Of a DNA stretch of 64,000 bases, positions 59,707 to 64,000 are shown in pieces. The stretch lies in contig NZ_AUFJ01000012.1 of NCBI RefSeq assembly GCF_000426445.1, positions 62,001 to 126,000 on the forward strand, read 5' to 3'. The notes beneath the pieces are model-generated. The model did no database searches. It was not told where the DNA came from and saw only the letters and a program-made list of their open reading frames with translations. A program made the translations under genes and the position numbers. Position 1 is the stretch's first letter, and every line of letters begins with the position of its first letter. This DNA comes from Brevibacterium album DSM 18261 (GTDB lineage: Bacteria; Actinomycetota; Actinomycetes; Actinomycetales; Brevibacteriaceae).

Positions 59707-60317
59707 GCACCTCGTGGGCGGTGGACGAGCCGGTGTTCCGGATCCTTGCGGTCTGCACGGGCAACGTCTGCCGCTCGCCGCTCGTCGAGCGGATGCTGCA
59801 GGCGGGCTTCGACGGGCAGGCCCCCGGGGTGTTCAGAGTCGGCAGCGCCGGGGCGCAGGCGCTGGTGGGCGCCTCCGTGACGCCTGAGATCGCCGAGCTG
59901 GCACAGCGGCTGGGCGTGGACGTGCGCGGATTCCGGGCCCGCGCGCTCACGCCCGCGCACATCCGCGAGGCCGATCTCGTGCTGGCGCTCGACAGGGGTC
60001 ACCGCGCGGCCGTCGTGGAGATGGTGCCCCAAGCGCTGCAGCGGACCTTCACGCTGCGCGAACTGGCCCGGATCCTGCCGCAGGTGCCGGTGGAGCGGGC
60101 GGCCTCACGGCGGGAGCGCTGGCGCTCGGCCGTTGTCCTCGCCGCGCGCAGACGCAGGCCCGTGGCGGGCGATCCGTCCGCGGACGATGTGGTCGATCCC
60201 TACCAGCTGCCCGAGGCGGTGCACCGGGAGATGGCCGGCCAGCTCGTGCCGGCAGTCGACGCACTGCTGCAGTGGGAGGCACGTGCGGCCGCCAGCAGCT
60301 GGTGGCCGGACCTGTAG
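59703..60317 (+). CDS. Low-molecular-weight protein-tyrosine phosphatase (Wzb-like)
   Basis: 204 residues. The P-loop VCTGNVCRSP places nucleophile C18 and R24, and the general-acid Asp fits D165 in DDVVDPYQLP. Between them is an Arg-rich insert (about 135-155) that makes it longer than the usual 150 residues. It would dephosphorylate the tyrosine kinase in the same operon. The ATG at 59703 overlaps the glycosyltransferase stop by 4 nt. It is the last gene of glycan operon 2. Confidence 0.92.
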   Translation: MSTSWAVDEPVFRILAVCTGNVCRSPLVERMLQAGFDGQAPGVFRVGSAGAQALVGASVTPEIAELAQRLGVDVRGFRARALTPAHIREADLVLALDRGHRAAVVEMVPQALQRTFTLRELARILPQVPVERAASRRERWRSAVVLAARRRRPVAGDPSADDVVDPYQLPEAVHREMAGQLVPAVDALLQWEARAAASSWWPDL

Positions 60318-60542
60318 GGGCGGGTGGACTCACGGACGGGCTGAGGGGTGGGCCGGCGGCGGGGGTATGGGTGCGGATGAGAGCGGGGCCTCATCGTGTG
60401 AGCAATTCGGCGACCGCCTGAGGGCTCAAGACGTCTGGAGTTTGCCTGCTGTTCACCTTCGCTCGTCACCGTGGTGGGCGGAAACGGTGCCGCAGGCACC
60501 GGAGGGCGAAGGCGGGCGGCCTTCACGTTCGAGAGGACCCGG
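60318..60542. other. 225-nt region upstream of the Na/Pi symporter
   Basis: No gene is seen. A small hairpin CGGTGCC-n3-GGCACCG (60485-60501) lies 40 nt before the symporter ATG. No regular Pho-box repeat is seen. Confidence 0.5.
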
Positions 60543-61934
60543 ATGTCGGCACCAGCTGTCACGGAGACGCGCACCTCGCTCGCGGAGGCTCCCACAAGCG
60601 GTGACGCCGCCGAGACCGCGAACCGGACCGCCCTCCCGGCAGCGGGCGTGGGGTCTGAGTTCGCGGCGGGGCAGGCCTCGGTCCCAGTTGCCGCCTCGGT
60701 CCCGGCTGCTGTCGCCCCGGGCCCGGCCTCGGCTGCTGCGCCCTCCGGGGGCGCCGGCACGGCTCCGGCGAGCGGTCTGCTCGCACGGCTGGGACTGCGC
60801 GGGCGTGCGCTCGGCATCGCGAACTGGCTGGCCGTGGCGCTGGCCGTCTACGTCCTCATCACTGCCGTGAATGTCATCGGCGCGGGCTTCAAGATCGCCG
60901 CCGGCGACCAGGCCGAATCCCTCTTCGCCTTCGCCGTGAACCCGCTCGTGGGCCTCATGATCGGCGTGGTCGCCACCGCGCTCACGCAGTCCTCCTCGAC
61001 CACCACCTCCGTCACGGTGGGCCTCGTGGCAGGCGGGCTCCCGCTGGCCGTGGCCGTGCCCATCATCATGGGCGCGAACATCGGCACCACGCTCACCAGC
61101 ACGCTCGTGAGCCTCGGCATGGTCCGGGAGAAGGAGTCCTTCCGCAGGGGCTTCGCCGCGGCCACCGTCCACGACTTCTTCAACCTCCTCGCCGTCCTCA
61201 TCTTCCTCCCGCTGGAGATGATGTTCGGACTGCTGGGGCGGGCCTCATCCGCGCTCGCCGGCCTCGCGATGGGCTCGGACGGCGGTGTCGTCGCGACCGT
61301 CCTGGGCGGGGTGGGCGCAGTGGTCAAGGGCGCGACCTCGCCCCCGGCCGAGCTCATCGAGGCCTCCCTCGCCTGGCTGCCCGGCGTCTGGCAGGGCATC
61401 GTCATGATCCTCGTCGCGGTGGCCCTCATCCTGCTGGTGGTCAACGCGATCGGCCGCATGCTCAAGGTCCTGCTGGTGGGCCGCGCGGAGCGGGTGCTGC
61501 ACACGGCGATCGGCCGCGGTCCGCTCGCCGGGATCGGCTCCGGCGCGCTCGTCACCGTCATGGTGCAGTCCTCGTCCACCACCACGGCCCTCGTGGTCCC
61601 GCTGGCCGGCTCCGGGGCGCTCAGCCTGCGCCAGCTCTTCCCCTTCACGCTGGGGGCCAACATCGGCACGACGATCACCGCGCTCATCGCGGCCTTCGCC
61701 TTCGACGGCCCCGCCGGGCAGGTGGCGCTGACGGCCGCCCTCGTCCACCTCCTCTTCAACGTCTTCGCCACCGCGGTGATCTACGGCCTGCCGGTGCTGC
61801 GCGAGCTCCCCCTGCGCGGTGCGACCGTACTGGCCGACCTCGCCGCGGAGAAGAAGGTCTACGCCGCCGCCTGGGTGCTGGGCGTGTTCATCGTCCTGCC
61901 GCTCTCGCTCATCCTCCTCACCGCAGTGATGTGA
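60543..61934 (+). CDS. Na+/phosphate cotransporter family (NptA/YjbB-like)
   Basis: 463 residues. After an 80-residue Ala/Thr/Pro-rich N-terminus come about nine membrane segments and the two inverted PNaS repeats, each marked by QSSSTTT (Q149 and a second copy near residue 345), with GANIGTTLTS and GANIGTTITA partners. This identifies a sodium-dependent phosphate symporter (PF02690 type). The PhoU-like C-terminal extension of some relatives is absent. The ATG at 60543 is chosen over an upstream GTG. It is convergent with the ZapE-like gene 92 nt away. Confidence 0.92.
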   Translation: MSAPAVTETRTSLAEAPTSGDAAETANRTALPAAGVGSEFAAGQASVPVAASVPAAVAPGPASAAAPSGGAGTAPASGLLARLGLRGRALGIANWLAVALAVYVLITAVNVIGAGFKIAAGDQAESLFAFAVNPLVGLMIGVVATALTQSSSTTTSVTVGLVAGGLPLAVAVPIIMGANIGTTLTSTLVSLGMVREKESFRRGFAAATVHDFFNLLAVLIFLPLEMMFGLLGRASSALAGLAMGSDGGVVATVLGGVGAVVKGATSPPAELIEASLAWLPGVWQGIVMILVAVALILLVVNAIGRMLKVLLVGRAERVLHTAIGRGPLAGIGSGALVTVMVQSSSTTTALVVPLAGSGALSLRQLFPFTLGANIGTTITALIAAFAFDGPAGQVALTAALVHLLFNVFATAVIYGLPVLRELPLRGATVLADLAAEKKVYAAAWVLGVFIVLPLSLILLTAVM

Positions 61935-62026
61935 GGGCGGGGTTCGCGGCTGGTGCCCGTATGCGCTGAGCCGCTCCATGCCGGGCCGTGCCGTGCCCAG
62001 CGGACGCGTGTCCACCGGACTCGTGC

Positions 62027-63175
62027 TCAGCCGTTCTGTGCTCGGCGGCCTCCGGCTCGGGGCATGCGCTCCAATATCCGCAGGCGGCTGAGGGTCCGTG
62101 CGGCATCCTTCGGCGGAGTGGCTGAGGCGAGCATGCGTTCGGGCTCGGCGGTGCTCTCCACATGAAGGGGGATGTCCTCATCGCAGAGGACGTCGACCAG
62201 GAGGCTGAGCCTCTGGAGGGGCTCGCGGCCCACTCCGGCGAGGTCCGGGACGGCATGGAGGTGCACGGCCGGGTGCGCCGAGGCCAGCGCCAGGTACTGG
62301 TGCGTCCCCACGGCCCGTTCGCACAGCTCCCGGAAGGTGAAGGCGATGTCCGCTGTGCCCGGCCCTTCTGAGCCCTCGGGGCTTCCGAGGTCTCCCCGGC
62401 GGGTGGGGCAGCTCAGGGTTAGGAGGCGCAGGCCCGCGAGGTCGACGGTCCGGCCCGGCTGGTGTGGGCGCAAGAGCTTCGGGGCGCGAGGCGCGAGGGT
62501 CCAGGTGCCTGAGGCGAACCCGGTTCGCGCTGGCGTCTTCCCCTCGGGTCCGGCACCTTCCCGGAGCGAGGCGCTCTCAGCGTCCACTGTCCTCTCTGCC
62601 TGCGCGATGCGCATGCGGTGGTCCGGGCCTGCGGGGGTGCCGATCACCCGGAGCCCGGCCTCGATCCGCGCGATGGCGGGCAGCGCGTGCTCGTGGAAGA
62701 GGGGGTCGGGCAGCAGCCCTGCGGGCGGATAGTTGGAGGTGGCGATGAGCAGGATCCCTGCGTCGTCGATGAAGCGGAGGGCGGCGGTGAGGAACGCGGC
62801 ATCGGCGACATCGTGGAGATGGAACTCGTCGAACATCACCGCGTGTGCGTCCCCCAGGGTCTGTGCCAGCGATGTGCGCAGCGGACGACGGGCGCGGGCG
62901 ATCTCCGCGTGCAGGCGGCGGAAGAAGCCGTGGAAATGGAAACGCACCTTCCGCTCCGTGGGAACGGCCTCGAAGAGCGTCTGCGCGAGGAGCGTCTTGC
63001 CCCGGCCCGCGGGTCCCCACACGTACCAGCCGTGCTCATGCGGGGCAAGGGGGAGGCTCAGCTCTCCGATCACCTGTCGCTGTCCGGCGTCGTATTCGAG
63101 ACCGGGCCGCTCCGCCGCCGGGGCGAAGCGCGCCGCCGCGGCCCTCGCAAGTCTCCTCCGCGTGCGCCGTCCCAT
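62027..63175 (-). CDS. zapE: ZapE/AFG1-type ATPase
   Basis: 382 residues, AFG1-like P-loop ATPase. Walker A GPAGRGKT (54-61), RFHFHGFFRRLH, Walker B AVMFDEFHLHDVADAAF, sensor I LIATSNYPPAGLLPDPLFHEHALPAI and the C-terminal FTFRELCERAVGTHQYLALA. E. coli ZapE acts on FtsZ at constriction; actinobacterial relatives are less studied. A 60-residue variable insert follows the sensor region. The ATG at 63175 has AGGAG just upstream; a TTG at 63196 is an alternative. It is divergent from a TetR gene across paired operator-like dyads. Confidence 0.88.
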   Translation of the reverse strand: MGRRTRRRLARAAAARFAPAAERPGLEYDAGQRQVIGELSLPLAPHEHGWYVWGPAGRGKTLLAQTLFEAVPTERKVRFHFHGFFRRLHAEIARARRPLRTSLAQTLGDAHAVMFDEFHLHDVADAAFLTAALRFIDDAGILLIATSNYPPAGLLPDPLFHEHALPAIARIEAGLRVIGTPAGPDHRMRIAQAERTVDAESASLREGAGPEGKTPARTGFASGTWTLAPRAPKLLRPHQPGRTVDLAGLRLLTLSCPTRRGDLGSPEGSEGPGTADIAFTFRELCERAVGTHQYLALASAHPAVHLHAVPDLAGVGREPLQRLSLLVDVLCDEDIPLHVESTAEPERMLASATPPKDAARTLSRLRILERMPRAGGRRAQNG

Positions 63176-63200
63176 CTCTCTCCTGCCCACCGGCAATTTC

Positions 63201-63249
63201 CTCTACAGACGTAGAGGAACTCATGCCCTCAGACTCTACGCCTGTAGAG
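63201..63249. promoter_or_regulatory. Paired TetR operator sites
   Basis: CTCTACAGACGTAGAG (63201-63216) and, on the opposite strand, CTCTACAGGCGTAGAG (63234-63249) differ at one base in 16 and are 33 bp apart, about three helical turns. Each is a near-palindrome with CTCTAC/GTAGAG arms. They lie between zapE and the TetR gene and can cover both promoters. Confidence 0.75.
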
Positions 63250-63339
63250 TCTGGGAGGGAAAGCCTTACTCTGCGCGGAGAGGAGAGGGAGGCGTTCCCC
63301 GCTGCAGGGCTCGGGAGATACGGGAGAGGGGAGGAACGG

Positions 63340-64000
63340 GTGTCCAGGGGAGACGAGCGCAGGGCGCTCATCGCAGACCACGCCATCGCGGTGCTCGCGG
63401 AGGGCGGGGCCCGTGCGCTCACCCACAAGGCTGTGGACGCGCATGCTGGATTGCCCGCCGGCTCCGCCTCCTACCACTTCCGCTCGCGGAGTGCGCTCGT
63501 CGGGGCGGTGGTCGAGCGGATCAGGCAGGGTTCGCGGGAGGCCTTCGACGCTGCGCGCACGATGATGCCGGACGCTGCTGGGAAGCCGGACCCGGCAGCG
63601 GCCTGGGGCGTCGCCGGCGCGGCGGACCCTGCCGGAGTGCTCGGGCGGAGCGGGACACACGGCCTCGATGCGGAACCCGGCCCTGCTGCACCCGGACCGG
63701 ATGCGGGACTCACCCTGGATGCGGTCACGGCCGTGATGACCGAGCATCTGCGCCTGCTCACCTCGGAACGGCGTGCCCCGGCACTGGCCGTGCTCGCCCT
63801 GCTGCCCGAGGTGGCGGGTGAGCCCCGGCTCCGCGATGCGCTCACCCGCTGCCTGTTCTCGCGCGCACTGGCCGTCGAGCTGCTGCAGCGGCTGGGCTCC
63901 CCTGAACCGGAGGCCGATGCCGCAGACCTGCTCGACCTCCTCACCGGGATGCTCGTGACCCGGCTGTTTGCGGACGGGCCCGGAGATCCGGCGCGACCGA
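63340..64000 (+). CDS. TetR-family regulator (3' end cut by the window)
   Basis: The frame is open to the right edge (about 220 residues visible). The N-terminal HTH is seen as RRALIADHAIAVLAEGGARALTHKAVDAHAGLPAGSASYHFRSRSALVGAVVERI, with the TetR recognition segment GLPAGSASYHFRSR. An Ala/Gly/Pro-rich insert (about residues 90-125) precedes the ligand-binding helices (VMTEHLRLL, AVLALLPEVAGEPRLRDALT). The GTG at 63340 has GGGAGGAAC upstream. An in-frame ATG at 63223 would place operator 2 inside the coding region, so the GTG is preferred. Probable autoregulator through the paired dyads at 63201-63249. Confidence 0.85.
   Translation, partial: MSRGDERRALIADHAIAVLAEGGARALTHKAVDAHAGLPAGSASYHFRSRSALVGAVVERIRQGSREAFDAARTMMPDAAGKPDPAAAWGVAGAADPAGVLGRSGTHGLDAEPGPAAPGPDAGLTLDAVTAVMTEHLRLLTSERRAPALAVLALLPEVAGEPRLRDALTRCLFSRALAVELLQRLGSPEPEADAADLLDLLTGMLVTRLFADGPGDPARP

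Noticed and set aside
60440..60470. Possible Pho box (GTTCACC near a second GTCACC) before the Na/Pi symporter
   Set aside because: The two half-sites are 13 nt apart, not the 11-nt spacing of actinobacterial PhoP direct repeats, and no third unit is present.
63223..63342. ATG at 63223 as start of the TetR gene
   Set aside because: It is in frame, but would place the second operator in coding sequence and lacks a ribosome-binding site, whereas the GTG at 63340 has a good one.

Overview
The window is high-GC DNA (coding regions look to be about 70% G+C) from an actinobacterium, most plausibly a member of the Micrococcales. The reasons are the codon bias, many GntR/FCD regulators, ATGA-type gene overlaps, GTG/TTG starts, proteins with Ala/Gly/Pro-rich low-complexity inserts, and TANNNT -10 elements lying 6-7 nt before some start codons. 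The genus cannot be read from the sequence. There is no rRNA, prophage, insertion sequence or CRISPR array. The amidohydrolase at the left edge and the TetR gene at the right edge are cut by the window.

Layout. (1) 1-6.1 kb: purine/allantoin catabolism, with an amidohydrolase, a GntR regulator overlapping a DUF6986 aldolase-like gene, then allantoinase plus (S)-ureidoglycine aminohydrolase divergent from a second GntR regulator. (2) 7.2-14.6 kb: a selenocysteine locus with selD, tRNA-Sec (UCA), selA and selB, interrupted by a TIGR01777 epimerase-like gene. No selenoprotein was found in the window. (3) 15.8-23.9 kb: a GntR-controlled amine-utilisation operon (permease, glutamine-synthetase-like ligase, gamma-glutamyl hydrolase, aldehyde dehydrogenase, SDR, second amidotransferase), which reads as a gamma-glutamylation route for ethanolamine or a related amine. 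(4) 24.1-27.3 kb: a three-gene L-fuconate pathway (FAH-type hydrolase, SDR, L-fuconate dehydratase). (5) 27.6-38.6 kb: mixed metabolism, including an alpha/beta hydrolase, a secreted SurE-like lipoprotein, a GntR regulator divergent from ACC deaminase plus an AceE-like E1, a methyltransferase plus diaminopimelate-decarboxylase-like pair, an aldo/keto reductase and an orphan Panacea-domain protein. (6) 39.2-60.3 kb: a surface-glycan locus. (7) 60.5-64 kb: a Na/Pi symporter, a ZapE-type ATPase and the start of a TetR gene with paired operators.

The glycan locus is the most unusual part. It has two large LuxR/MalT-type ATPase regulators. The first operon (42.2-49.1 kb) holds a CapD/PglF-type 4,6-dehydratase, two tandem FemAB/GNAT-like acyltransferases, a phosphoglycosyl transferase fused to a GNAT-like domain, and a PglE-type aminotransferase. 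Together these could build and load a 4-acylamino-6-deoxy sugar on the lipid carrier. A convergent gene fuses an N-terminal half-domain of a fold-type II PLP enzyme to an ATP-grasp ligase. The second operon (54.1-60.3 kb) holds a single 936-residue membrane protein that looks like a flippase fused to an O-antigen polymerase, then a Wzc-like tyrosine kinase, one GT4 glycosyltransferase and a Wzb-like phosphatase. Only one classical glycosyltransferase plus the phosphoglycosyl transferase are seen, which suggests a very short repeat unit, possibly with amino-acyl decoration.

Hairpin-forming sequences without U-tracts sit just past many stop codons. Several share a TTCTG-centred core and look like a dispersed terminator family. 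A second family is an A5/T5-flanked palindrome seen at 6.3 and 27.4 kb.
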